From Nemopilema nomurai (lineage: Eukaryota > Cnidaria > Scyphozoa > Rhizostomeae > Rhizostomatidae): DNA of 64,000 nucleotides. Within the stretch, counting starts at the first letter, position 1, and each line of letters begins with the position of its first letter. The notes under the pieces were generated by a model. It worked only from the letters and a program-made list of their open reading frames with translations, made no database searches and was not told the origin of the DNA. Below, one piece after another: positions 47,701 to 59,129 of the stretch. The stretch is from positions 124,001 through 188,000 of the forward strand of contig ML133373.1 of assembly GCA_003864495.1 (NCBI GenBank), read 5' to 3'. A program made the position numbers and the translations under genes.

Positions 47701-48346
47701 ATGTGGAAACCTCCAGGCCCGTCAGTACCGGGGGAGGAAGGTAAGGGAGGGAGGGAGGGAGGGAAGGGAGGGAAGGGAGGGAGGGAGGGAGGGAAGGAAG
47801 GAAGGAAGGGAGGGAGAGAGGGAGGGAAGGAAGGAAGGGAGGGAAGGGAGGGAGGGGGAGTCAATAATTGTCAAACTGCAGTATGTTTCCTTCATAATGG
47901 TGTACTGAATGAGAAGGGATACAATGAGCAGCCCCCTACACACCCCATTCCCCTACTAATGTGCATTTCATTCCGACAGCACTGACTATTCAATGTGTTT
48001 GAAGCGAATGCTGCCCTTTGTAGATCCTTTTGTGAAAGTGAGTCATTCGGTTTTGGGAAAAGTCACAAAGACAAAAAGGACGCCTGTTCACAAAGAGAAC
48101 TCAAGCCCAGAATTCGATTACTGCTTTGAATTCAAAATTAATCCTGACGTTCTGGAGAGAACATGTTTCACAATTGAAGTTTTTCACAGCACTTCGCCAG
48201 CGTTGAAACAAGACAAATTGATTGGACGCATTGACATTGGAGGTCCGCTTGTGTCGAAGGGTAAAGAGCTTGATCATTGGAACGAGGTTATGCTTCACCG
48301 TAATCACCCAGTCAAGGAGTGGCATTACTTGAAGCACTTGTCCTGA
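44712..48346 (+). CDS. Synaptotagmin-like protein E (TM + C2A + C2B)
   Basis: Exons: 44712-44751 (candidate; MDQTKTRTESRSK, GAGATGG start context, phase 1), 46157-46962, 47433-47553, 48024-48346. They total 1,290 nt, exactly 430 codons. The second exon gives an anchor (GGSVALGILLILLALAIWWL), basic TKRRQLKQKRGR, a linker and C2A (GRIWFRLEYNCETENLFVTV, CDSFVRIYLLPDEKRYLQTK, NPKFNQEFAF, YDVDRFTRQSVIGHA). C2B starts GEVLISMTYLEPINRLAVTV, continues PFVKVSHS...SPEFDYCFEF and KLIGRIDIG, and ends DHWNEV...VKEWHYLKHLS with WHYL as the WHxL motif. C2A keeps three of five calcium aspartates (CDSF, YDVD), the most in the cluster, but the last is Ser. The donor at 46963 (GTTTGA) is weak, and this should be checked with transcripts. 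Confidence 0.82.
44752..46156 (+). other. Candidate first intron of gene E
   Basis: 1.4 kb, similar in size to the candidate first introns of B and C. A stretch near 45590-45640 weakly resembles the dispersed repeat at 740-800. No coding sequence was seen. Confidence 0.4.
47150..47345 (+). repeat. Purine-rich tract in intron of gene E
   Basis: Almost entirely A and G on the plus strand (GGAAGGAAGAAATTATAGAG, GAAAGAAGGAAAGAATAGAT and similar), without a strict period. Confidence 0.85.
47731..47858 (+). repeat. GGGA/GGAAGG tetranucleotide array in intron of gene E
   Basis: Repeated GGGAGGGAAGGGAGGGAAGG units. The strand is G-rich enough for quadruplex or triplex formation. It lies in the intron between the two C2B exons. 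Confidence 0.92.
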
Positions 48347-51042
48347 ATGCGATGCTGTATTAGTTCATAGCACTGTTAGTAGCCTGCATTGAATTTTTTT
48401 TAAAATCACAGCCAAGTGAAAAGGTTTCAGTAGTGAAAACAACATGTCTTTGGAAACCTTGATGTAGAATTAGTAATAGAGAAACAGTAATAGATCCTGT
48501 TGCATAGAGAAACAATTAAGCCCTTGCCAATTTTTGCAGTCCCTCTAAAAGTAAGTCAGTTTTAAGCTGCCTCAAAAATCGAAATATGGTGTTTGGTAAC
48601 GGTATTAAAAAATTAAATAAGATCAGAAATATTTAGAAATTTGCTTGAAAAATTTAGAGCTTGTTTCCATTTGATGCGGTCGGTCAATTTCTAAACTAAA
48701 TTTTTTGTGGTGTCTAAGGATGCATTTACCTTGTACGGATAAGTTTATTTTGGCCTTCTAATTAGAAAAGGCAGGGCATGCAAAAGGCTTTGAATGTTGT
48801 CGTCAACATCTTACTGAAAATGCAACTACGAAGATTTTTTCGGATCATAATAGGCAAAGACAATGATAAAATACCTAGATACAGTTCATGAGCAAGATAC
48901 CAAGTGTTTGACAAATTTTCACTCTTACACCAACAACATTCTCGCAAAAGGGCTTCAATAGAGGCTAGCTAAAAAGGTATTTTTGTTCACAAGATGTCTT
49001 TTCCAATCATCTTAATTTTTGGGCCCAATCCTCAAACAAATGTCTGATAAAAGGTACCAGAGCGTTGATGAGATTTATGGAGCGAAAACGGATGGAGGTA
49101 ATATTTCCTCTCCTCTTCACTGTTTTCAATTTGAATTCTGTTAGACTTTAGGAAGCGAGTACTAAGGTGCAGTATTAAGGAACATACGTGAGCTTTTGTT
49201 GCTGACTCAATAGGTTGCCGACTCATTGCGTTATATTTCATACCCAAGCCTGAACAGGGTCAGCAGCCTATCCCAGAATTCAGGTTGGTCATTTGAAGTC
49301 AGAGTAGAAACATTCCATTCATTTTTTTCACGCCCAGATTGATTTTTTGAAACGTAAGGCAAGAACAGAACAAAGAGTCGGCTGTTACTTAGTGCGTGCC
49401 TACCGGGGGATATCGAGTTTTGCTACATAGCCCTTCTTTTGGGAAGTGCTGCAAATTTTGAAGTTTGTAGTTTGATGTAATTGATAGTCGTTAGATGTGT
49501 ATCGAGGACAAAGCCATTGCACAGATTGGTTTCGCTTTTAGACTCATTTTTGCAAAATTTTCGAGAGAAGGTAGGCCGCTTTTCAAAACAAAATCCAAAA
49601 GAAGTGGTAGGCCGGTTTTCGCCCAAAACACCAAGGTTATAACCCTGTAAAAATGACCACTTTTGATGGAAAATTTTTTGGCCCGTCCTCACTTCAATGA
49701 CATAGAATAGGATCCTACGAAGGCATTGCACTGATTGATTTTGCTGTTAGACTCGTTTTTCATCAGTTTTTAGCAAGAAAGCGGTAGGCTGGTTTTGGCC
49801 CAAAAAAAGGTTGGACGGTGTAACAGTTTTTTTGCGTGGTTACCAGAATTTGCATCAAGGCATAGGTCCCCCAGAAGTACCTTGAGGAGTCCCAAATATG
49901 TGATTCTGAAATCCCAGGACACCCGCCTTTTATTGTTTGTTGTCGCAAAGGTCAGGCATTATTAGCAGGAGTACTCAAATACTTTGGCTTATCCAGTGTT
50001 CTGTCTTTTCCTATCAAACTCAGAACCCGAAGGTGCTCTTTCACTTTTGTGCATTTAGGCCCAATTGGAAAGGTAGGTCTTCAATTTGAATAAGTCTAAC
50101 ATTACTACTGTAAATGACATTACTTTAAAAAGTGTAATAATTTTGTTACTAGTTTGAGATACTATCCCTGCTCCAAAGTGCCTCTTTTTTATCGAAAGCG
50201 AAGGCAAATACATCATACATTTATGATAGAAGGATGTTTCATATGCTTTTGTCTCAAATAGACATTACAAATGCCAACTGTATTTAACTAACTATCTAAT
50301 GCATTGTCTAGTCATGTTTATTGTTTTTCTTTTTAGAATTTTTAGATACTAACTTTAACTTGTTTTCTTTTTCTGGGTTAAATTCCAAAGTTCCCAAGAT
50401 GATGAGACCATCCAAATTTGAATCAAAGTTTATAAGGATTTGGTAGGTTGCGCTATCTGGCGAACGACATTCAAATCGGACATTCAGACATTCGCGATAG
50501 ACATTCAGACTTTGATTAATTCGTTTAAAAGAACCAGACCAGATAACGACAAAAATTTTTACTGAAACAAACTTTTAACGATTCTCTGTCGATCTATCGA
50601 ATTGATTTTCAATTAGATGGACCAAACTCGCAAAGATTGTAGAAAATGTTGAAATTTTTGTGCACGGCCTACGACGTTTTGCCCGACAGACCTCATTTCA
50701 AGATAAAGCGGCTACCCCATGCCAAACCAAACTCGTGTATTGATCTAAAATGACGAATAACCTACCTGCGGATGGTTTTTCCAAAATTTAGACCAAAATT
50801 TTGGAGAAAAGAGTGATTTCCAGATGCTTAAGATGTTTTTCTAGGTTTCGTTCATTTATTTCCATCAGTGGCGAATATCTATTTCGACCCTCTCCGAAGT
50901 CTCGTGTTTATAATTAAAGTAAAAAAGGTGTTTCCTGGCTTTCAAGGTTTTTGTTTAGCGATATGGAAACAAAAAAAAAATGAACCACTTTGATGCCAAT
51001 TAATTTTTCACTTTTCTTTTAAGAAGATTCTGTGAAGCCACC
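48347..51042. other. Spacer downstream of gene E
   Basis: No gene was supported. A diverged direct repeat with ~209-bp offset is visible (49505-49625 versus 49715-49805; shared GCATTGCAC, TTAGACTC and GGTAGGC blocks). Confidence 0.4.
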
Positions 51043-54000
51043 ATGAATAATGAGTCTGGTGTAGCTGGCACAGAAACTGTAGGAGAAGGTAATCTTTCCT
51101 TTTTTGCTCTTTACAACAATTTGATCCAATGTCTGCATAAAGGTGTTGAGAATGTTTATAGCTAGCTTTGTCTCACCATGATAAAAGTCTAAGATGTTTT
51201 TTGCAACTGTCACTTAATTACCCTTTCATGACCTTCAAGGAGAAAAGCATTTGCTAAAGGTCAACAATTTTAGAGTTATTTGTTGTGCTTTCGATACAGG
51301 CCTGTGAATCTGTGAATGTTTCCAGAACCAAAATTCCTTGGAACAAAGTTCATAGATAATATTGTTTAACTGTCTAAAAACTTTGCCTGGCTGCTAAAAA
51401 TTTTTGAAGAGTCCGACTTCCATATGACCTGCCATATGTGACCCAAACCTCTAACTTTGGCAAACCTCCAACTTGAGTAGAAGTTTTTTAATCGAAGAAA
51501 ATTTTTTGGCTTACTGAGAGAAAACTGGCACTCTTGAGATGGATGGTTTGTTGCTATTTAGAATCTAATGGCGTTCAAGACAATGATGATGATGATCAAT
51601 GTCTACTGTAAAGCAGCAAATGTTTTATGAAAACTTCAAAAGTTCTGTCTTTTGAGGAAGTTTTTAGCATCAAAGTTCTCAAAAGTTTAGTCAAGTATTT
51701 AATCGATGTACCGACTCCTAATGGCTTAATACGTTGCATGTTTTTCAAAATTTTGTATTCTATAATAGCTCCATTTTATAAGATGAACAAAGAAGATTTT
51801 CATGATGGCCAAATAGTTTCAGACTTTTCATTTGTGCATTTTAAAGCTCTGAATGCAAGATTCATTTTCTTTGATTAATGGAAGGCAGGAAAAAGAAAAA
51901 AGGAAGGGTGATTAGAGGAAATATGTAGAAATAGTTTGGTAGAAAGGAGCTTTTGCCTTGCTTTAGATTTTTAAATAAGAGTCTTCTAATTTGTATTCTT
52001 GTTTTCTAGGTTTACTGGTGTTAAACAGAACTTCACTTTTTGGACGTTCTGGCAACAAGAGCTCCTTTTTAACGTTTCTTTCGTTGAACGTCCTGACCAC
52101 TGTTCCTCATATGGTAAGTTAATAGTTTCTGTTTTTTGGAATGACATTTCATATTTTCTAGATTTGTTAGTCTGTTAGTATAAGCGGTTTATAAGAAATT
52201 CTGGTAGGTGGAAAGTATATATTTGAAACATTTTGAAGATTGAACCAACAACTCGTAGGTTTATTGACAGGAGAGATCTTATGACAAACAAGTTCAAAGT
52301 TACCATGGAAATTTTGCCAACATCTGTAGAAAATATTTTCGGAGAAAACTTGGTTTCCCATGCTTGACGTAGTGTGCAAAGGATCCTGTAAAATTTGCAT
52401 TTGCCGACTCTTATGATCGAAATTATTCATTTCTCCTTCAACCCTTCTGGCTATGTAAATCGTTTCTTATGTAAAACTACCAGAGGAAGAATTGATTTGC
52501 AACCCTTTCATAAAACTTTCTGCATCCTATAACATTTAATAGCAATCTGCTCTCCATTTGAGGCCAAAAGCAGCACTTTCATTTTCATTTTCAATCATTT
52601 AGTCGCTAAAACTAGGCGCACTGGGCGCTTGTAGTCGCTAAAGAATTGACTTGACTTTTAATTATAAAAACTCCCGAACCCATTCCACCTTATATATTTG
52701 ACTTTCTCTTTGTAATTTGATGAATCGAGTGAGCTCTTTGGATTGGAAAGTTTTTATTGCAAAATTTTGAACCTCACATTTTTCGATCCACTTGTAGATC
52801 CTTTCGCTTCATTGCTATATATGGATAAAGCTTTGTTCTGTTCCTAGTATTTTGTTGTTGGGTCGAAAACCCATCCACACGAATTCGAAAGGAGGGCACG
52901 GATCATAGTGAGGCGCTTCTGATAGCATTCCTTTTCGTTTTCCTTGAAATAGCTTTAAGGGTAGCATAGCGATTTAAATGAAAGTTTGTTAAAATTTGAT
53001 CATGTTTGCCGATAAAAGTCTTGCTGCCATCAAATACGATGCTTCCTTTCCTCAAAATCAAGCATTCCAGCAAACAACAATTATTATAGTTGCATTTTCA
53101 ACATTTGGCAATTGAATGAGTGATTCGCATTTATACATCGGTCGCAAAAATTCAGCCTCTTTGTTCACAATTGATTGATTTAAAATGGGCATTATCGGGC
53201 GATCGCTTGATGGACACGTAAGATGAGAATACTACATGCTCTGCTGTAACCGAGCCTTGGCAAGGGTAGTTAAAAAGAAGCTATAGAAAGGAAACAAAAA
53301 TTTATGGACTTCGGCTTTGAAAGTTTAGGAATGAGTCGAGGTGGGTTGCTACTGACCACCTTGCCATCTCTTGTCTCTGTCTGTGGCTCACTTAATTTAA
53401 CTTTAAAGCTAAATTCATACCACTTTTCTACAAATATATTCGCTGATAAAAAATTTGTGAGGATGGTGCGATGATGACGTAAGGGAGACGGCAAATTTTT
53501 ATTCACTGGATTCTAGAGTGTAGATAGATGCTCTTAAAATAATTTCCCTCTTCAAAAATAGGATGAGTCTCTCTGACCACGCCTTTTGGCAATCTCCAGT
53601 TTACCGAGAAAATTTTTTATGCCTCAGAAATATGTCAGTTCTTTCTTTAGTCCAACAAGACACATTTTCCAATATAAAACGCTGTATGCTTTACAGTAAC
53701 AAAAGTTCTTCATTTTTTTTAGAATAGCGAAACGGAGTGCTTTATTCTTAAGTCTTTCTTGTCAGAGACTGCTTTGGCAACGCCCCTACTCTTTTGATAA
53801 AAGGTGACGCCTTCTCTCTATTGACTGCAAATATTGCAGAGAAGGAAATTGTTTATACACGACAAAGCTGTGCTTCTCTTGGAAACACTGGTAACGTGAT
53901 CCATCCCAGAATGCACTAGAAACGTGCCAAGCCAATTTGACCTTCCATTTATGTTCCATTCACGGGAAGCAGATGTCGCGTGGACGGGTGGACTCGAAAA

Positions 54001-54746
54001 GTTGGGTCTTGGATAACAGAAAAGTTAGAAACCCCACTCCAGTTGCTTGTACCTGTTCCGCGCTCATTAAATGCAACTATTCTTTTAAGCTCACAGTGCC
54101 TGAATTTTTTCACAAAGTTCATTTTAGAGGAATAGTTCCATGAAGGGTGAACTTCCTCAGGGACTTTCTCTATTTCATAGGTCAAATTCCTGGGGGCGTC
54201 GGAAGTGAACCTGGAAATGACGCTGGTAAAGAACATTTTGGAACCGAGGAAAGGTAACTTCATTTGTAGTCTTTCGAGTACATTTTAGTTTTGCCTTTCA
54301 TGCACATTTCGTTTCAATCTTCCATGAGTATTCTTCTATTGCTTGTATATGTTAATAAAGAAAGTGAGCATTCAGGTCTCCGCATTCCGAGAATTTTGCC
54401 ATCTCCAGAAGCACACGAAACGCGTAGGCGTGTAGATCTATTGCACGTTATTGTTTGCGGAGTCAAAATTTTTGCTGTTACTTATAAATAACTGCAACAA
54501 AGTTTTGATGCACATTCTATACAAAATTTCCAACAATTTCGTTTCAAAGGAAATGACGAAGCTAATAAGGAGAATACTTCCCAAAATCTTTGTTTTGTGC
54601 CAAGATTTTGGCATGAATGGTGTGTTAATTCCAACAATCAATTTTTTTTCTAAATTTCCAGAGGAAACAAGACGATATTAGAAGAACCACTGCCTTCTAT
54701 GCAAGAAAAAAGCCAAGAGATGGACAAAGACACCAATTCAAGATAG
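51043..54746 (+). CDS. Candidate small gene, 67-residue acidic disordered protein
   Basis: Three exons fit together: 51043-51088, 54181-54253 and 54662-54746 (46+73+85 = 204 nt, 68 codons). The start has an ideal context, GCCACCATGA. Donors are GTAATC and GTAACT; acceptors are TATTTCATAG and AAATTTCCAG. Phases 1 and 2 match at both joins. The product starts MNNESGVAGTETVGEG, continues Gly/Glu-rich (IPGGVGSEPGNDAGKEHFG) and ends KSQEMDKDTNSR. It would be acidic, hydrophilic and without signal peptide or membrane segment. I recognise no family. Short exons with matching phases can arise by chance, so transcript evidence is needed; AATAAA at 55075 could serve as the poly(A) signal. Confidence 0.3.
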
Positions 54747-55446
54747 AGACACAAACTTTTATCAGAATGGCAAGTTCACTGTACTAAAATTTATTCTATA
54801 TAGAATGACGAAGTTTTATTGAAGTTAACATATGTAAACTGCAGAAACGTCAAGAAATTGCATGCCAACTGCTACATCGATATTCAGAGTTTTGAAAGTT
54901 CCAAAACCATACGACGCTTGTAATCTTTACGTTAAGCTACTTTCTCGGTTGTTTCAAAGCTTCCTTCCAAACGCCTAGCTGTCCTTCGTAAGCAAACTCT
55001 GTTTACAAGATCGTTTGGAAAGCCCATTACTTTTACGGTTGTTTCAAAGCCCACCCCCTCACCCCAACCCCTACAAATAAATGCTCAGGCCTTCAAATTC
55101 CCGATAGATGCATCCAACGTACAAATTACACGCACAAGTACCTAGCTATGATCCGCAGTTCATACTTCAATTTACTGATGAATACCTGTTGGGGCATGCG
55201 CACTCCTGTTATCTTGGCTAGGGGCTTAGTTATATGCGAGGCTCCTAAGCATGTCGCAAAGAATGGCCTATTCTTAAGGCAGACTTGCAGAGATCCGCGA
55301 CATGGCCTATTTCTTCTCCTTCTTCTAATCACATTTTACCCTTCGCGTGCCCACATGTTCACGACCGCAATGCAGACGAACTAGGCGTGACATGCCTTGA
55401 TTAATGGTATTTTCCTCACGTTTTATGTTTGTTTTTCTCTTAATAG
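54747..55446. other. Spacer, no supported gene
   Basis: Upstream exons of the oxygenase-like gene were looked for here (a His-x-Asp iron motif) and not found. Confidence 0.4.
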
Positions 55447-55928
55447 TGGAGTCCTTTATCTGAACGGTGGATTTGAAAGAGGAGAATTCATCTTTGCTCA
55501 TCCAAATGGGACACAACAGGTTGGTTTCCATTTTTCCGCAACGTGTCCTGTAAATCAAGTTTTCCTTATTGTGTCAATCTAGTATATATGATTGTGTTAA
55601 TCTAGTATACATTATTGTGTCAATCTTGTCATCAACAGTCAAGCAGAAGTGTGGTCGCATGGTCGCTTTCAAGGGAGGCATAGACAACATTCATGGTGTT
55701 CTTGGAATCAAATCCGGAAGAAGATGTGCTTTGCCACTCAGGTTTACACTGGACGGGGACAAAGTCGAAGATAAGAGAAGGAAGTACCAGGAAATTATAA
55801 GAAATCTTCGAAAGGGTGGAAGCAAAGTCGACGCCCCTTGGAGACCTGTCCTCAGGCAGTTTAAACTCTTTCGAGGATGGATCTGGGGTCCCATTCAGAA
55901 CAGAGCTTTAGGGTGGGTAGTAGGGTAG
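55447..55928 (+). CDS. 2-oxoglutarate/Fe(II) dioxygenase C-terminal exons (prolyl-hydroxylase-like), partial
   Basis: Two exons are recognised: 55447-55523 (YLNGGFERGEFIFAHPNGTQ) and 55639-55928 (VKQKCGRMVAFKGGIDNIHG, then GRRCALPLRFTL). This is the second half of the double-stranded beta-helix seen in prolyl 3-/4-hydroxylases and leprecan-like proteins: GGEF-type strand, the distal iron-binding His in NIHG, and the 2-oxoglutarate-binding Arg in the GRRCAL segment. It ends with a basic tail and TAG at 55926-55928. The proximal HxD iron motif should be on earlier exons, which I could not find within the window. The donor I propose (GTTTCC at 55524) is weak, chosen because it keeps phase 1. It could be the end of a large gene with long introns or a truncated duplicate. 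These enzymes usually act in the endoplasmic reticulum on collagen-like substrates. Confidence 0.7.
55574..55638. repeat. 24-bp repeat, ~2.7 copies, directly before the last oxygenase exon
   Basis: GTGTCAATCTAGTATATATG, GTGTTAATCTAGTATACATT and GTGTCAATCTTGTCATCAAC follow each other. The final copy leads into the splice acceptor at 55638. Confidence 0.8.
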
Positions 55929-58570
55929 AGATATTGAATCATAATCGTAGTTTCGTACGTCGCTCATTTGCAGACAAATTGGCCAATTGACAAACCACTG
56001 GATGAGCTGGGGTGAACTGCCTTGAGTTGTAAGTCCTAGCTTCAATGCCATCTACCAGATAAATCGTCCACTTTTGATCTAAGCAGAGTTTGGATTCATC
56101 AAAGCCATTCAAAAATATTTCAAATGTGTCCTGGGCTGTAGGCTTGAGTTGTAAGTCCTAGCTTCAATGCCATCCACCAGATAACTCGTCCACTTTTGAT
56201 CTAAGCAGAGTTTGGATTCATCAGAGCCATTCAAAATTATTTCAGTTGTGTCCTGGGCTGTTAGCTTAAAGCCTACAAAAGATAAAATCGCATTTTCATA
56301 ATTTTATCTGATGATAAATCATTTTCTCGATTTAAAGATCCCACTATATGGTCCTTAAAGTCTCCCAGAGCTGTGACACAGTGACCCTTAAAACTTTTGC
56401 CTTTAATACGCCAACTAAAACTCAAATATTCAGTGATATATTTTGCTAGTTGAGGATGAATCAGAATATGTATTTAACAAAGGATAATCCTTTTGTTACA
56501 TTGATATATGTTGATTAAAAACCATTTGAGTTATCTAAACAATTTGATATTCTTGTATGACTTTTTTATTTAGTATTTTTATGAGATCGATTCTTTTACA
56601 TTTTTAAAGAAGATGATTTTGTAGAATGCAGTTGTTTTTCTTGTTGTGCTGCTTTCCCAATATGTTTCGCAACTGTTAAAAAATCTGAGACAATTCCTTT
56701 AGTGTACAGGTTTCAGTATTCATTTCGTTTGAACCTCCAGACATTTTTAGGCCCGTTCCAGCCCAGAACCGCAGTTTTTTTATTGCTAGCGGAAGACGGC
56801 AGAAATTGCGACCTTTTCCTAAAATCAAAAAAGGTCGCCAAAGCTTTTAGCTTTGCTTTAATATACATTTTTTCAGAGGTTTTTGTGAAGTTAAGGCATG
56901 CGCAATGACCTACCATAAAGTTCGTTTTACACGAAGCACTTCTCCTCAAGTTCAAAACAGCGCGGTCACCAAGATGGCGCACGTGTTACTTCATCGAAAG
57001 GGGAGCTCGTTTTATAAAGGAATTTGCTACTGATGGGTAAGTCTTTGTTTTAACTATATCAGGGTTTATGTATTTATGGTTAGGCCACGTAAGAATCCTT
57101 TTTTGTTCATGGATAGCAAGATGGAAACATGCCGACCATCTTGTAATAAAAATCTTGTTGATAAATATCGTGTTTAACTGCAAAAAGCCCTTGGTTATAT
57201 AGTCTTGGAAGTTTTCGATTATGATTTGTCAGGGGCCTTCCCTGATACGGTCAGATTCGAGTTTACACTTGGTTAGCAATGCAGATTAAAAGCTTGTGCA
57301 CAGTACTAGGAGACATCCCTTAGATAGGTCAAAGCACGAAGGATAAAAGCAAATCTGAACAAGGTATGCACAGAAATATATATTCTGTTAACTTGAGTTA
57401 CTTCATTTCCCGTCCTAGAGCTGCAAAGAGCATTAATTTGCTGGGGTTTTCATTTTGGCTTAGCGTCAATACTCATTCGGGGGTGGGGGTGTTGTAATGC
57501 ACTCCGCCATTTGGACTATCTTATCTTTGGAATATTTTCCCTTCTACAATTCAAGCGTCTTCTATCAAATTAGAATCGACGTCTATAGAAGCTTAGAGAA
57601 GTCTCCAGGGCTCTTCTGAAATGCAAACAAAACAGTTCCCATGTTTCAATCAGTTAATCAAATGTTTTGTTCACGAAGGAATCGCCCTAACTCTTTACTG
57701 TTTAGTCATTTTGAGACAATTTTCTTGGGCTTCAATTTTCTTGTGAGTTAATTGAGAGGAAATGTAATTTTTACTTGCATCAAGTATCAAAATAATTGTA
57801 TTTTGATCAATATTAGTATCAATATTTGGGAAATGTAAAAATCAAATGACAGGTTTATAAATTTGCGTCAGTATTATTGAATTTGTTTTGAAAACAATTA
57901 TTATTCTTCGAAAATCCAATCTCCAAAGGCAACTGAAGTACGGACGTAGATAGAAATGTTTTTGGAAGGAGTTTGATTCAGTACACGCTGTAATAAAGAT
58001 TTAACGTTTCCAAAGACAATAGGAGGTTTAACTAAAAGTACATACTATATCAAACTTAATGGAAGAAGATCATTTGCCTCAAAGTTTCTTAAATTTAGGG
58101 CAAAATTTTCTAAAAGTTTCTTAATTGGATTCACAGTCTTTGAGTTGGCAATGGCAGCCAAATAATGAAGGATGTTATGCCGGTGTCTGATCATGTATGG
58201 TACCAAATCATGCAAGGTTAATGGGTTAGCACAATCATGTGCAGCGAAAAATCATACACAGTGGTTATCTTCCGCATTCCAAACAAGAATAAGAAATTGA
58301 AAGTTTCCTAATGACTTTTTATTAACCAGTAGAAGTTTCTTAAATTTTTCGGCCTTTTACCAGTGAGATTCTTATAAAGCGGTGTTTTATAAATTGGAGC
58401 GTACTTAACCCAAATCATAACTGCAGGTTTCATAGGAAGGGGGTATTTCAGGAAAATTAGACATTGACCACTTGTGAAAACCATGGGTGGTGAAAGTTTA
58501 ATCGTACATCTTAAACTTGTTGTGGGACTCTCTTAGACGGCTTAACTGTATGCTTATCGATTGATATACC
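55929..58570. other. Spacer with a ~122-bp tandem duplication
   Basis: No gene was supported. The duplication at 56021-56265 is listed separately; the rest is AT-rich. Confidence 0.4.
56021..56265. repeat. Tandem duplication, 122-bp offset
   Basis: CTTGAGTTGTAAGTCCTAGC starts at 56021 and again at 56143. Both copies run on to TGTCCTGGGCTGT with few differences, so the event is fairly recent. Confidence 0.92.
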
Positions 58571-58881
58571 CTAGGGACCTGAGACAACTTTGCGTTCAGA
58601 TGCGTAGAGAGAAATGACGTCACAAGTGTGACATGTTCGTGAAATTGGGAGAATCCAAGAAACATCACGCCATTGAATGAACGACTTTAGAGTTATGTCT
58701 TGAACCGGATCAAGTTCCGGTCTTTCGTCGCTGATCAGTCTACAAGCGATGTATAGAAGATGATTTCTGTCTACAAGAGTCGAATGGGGCTTATGATGGG
58801 AAATGTTTCCAGCACCAGAAGATGCTTGCAAGTTGTAAGAACGACTAGGATTGTGGGCCTTATAACGTTGGACTGTCAGCG
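58571..58881 (-). CDS. Isolated 3'-terminal-type exon, unknown protein
   Basis: On the minus strand the sequence CATCTTCCCAG (58882-58892) is a good acceptor. It is followed by about 103 open codons, PLTVQRYKAHNPSRSYNLQA to SLYASERKVVSGP, then a stop. The composition is normal and not low-complexity (STLVDRNHLLYIACRLISDE, WILPISRTCHTCDVISLY), which favours real coding. I recognise no family and see no matching upstream exon to the right. It could be the last exon of a gene with a long intron or an old pseudogene. Confidence 0.3.
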
Positions 58882-59129
58882 GCTGGGAAGATGCAAGCAA
58901 TGGTGATTATTATTTCTGCATTCCTTAATAAATCTCTATCTACCTTGATTTTGTTTACCGTTTCACTTACGCACGAAGTTGCACTCTTCTCGGTAACTAT
59001 GAATGCAACGAATGCCTGGTTGGAGATTGCCTAGAAATACGCTATGTTTTTGTCTCAAGTGAAACATTGACCTTTTCATGGAATGCAGGCAATGCTGCTG
59101 ACTTCTCTGGAAGTTTCGTCCACAAAGAT

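Noticed and set aside
52010..52113. Possible exon with good acceptor (TTTTCTAG) and GTAAGT donor
   Set aside because: Including it breaks the phase chain of the candidate small gene and its product has no support; it could be a cassette exon but I do not claim it.
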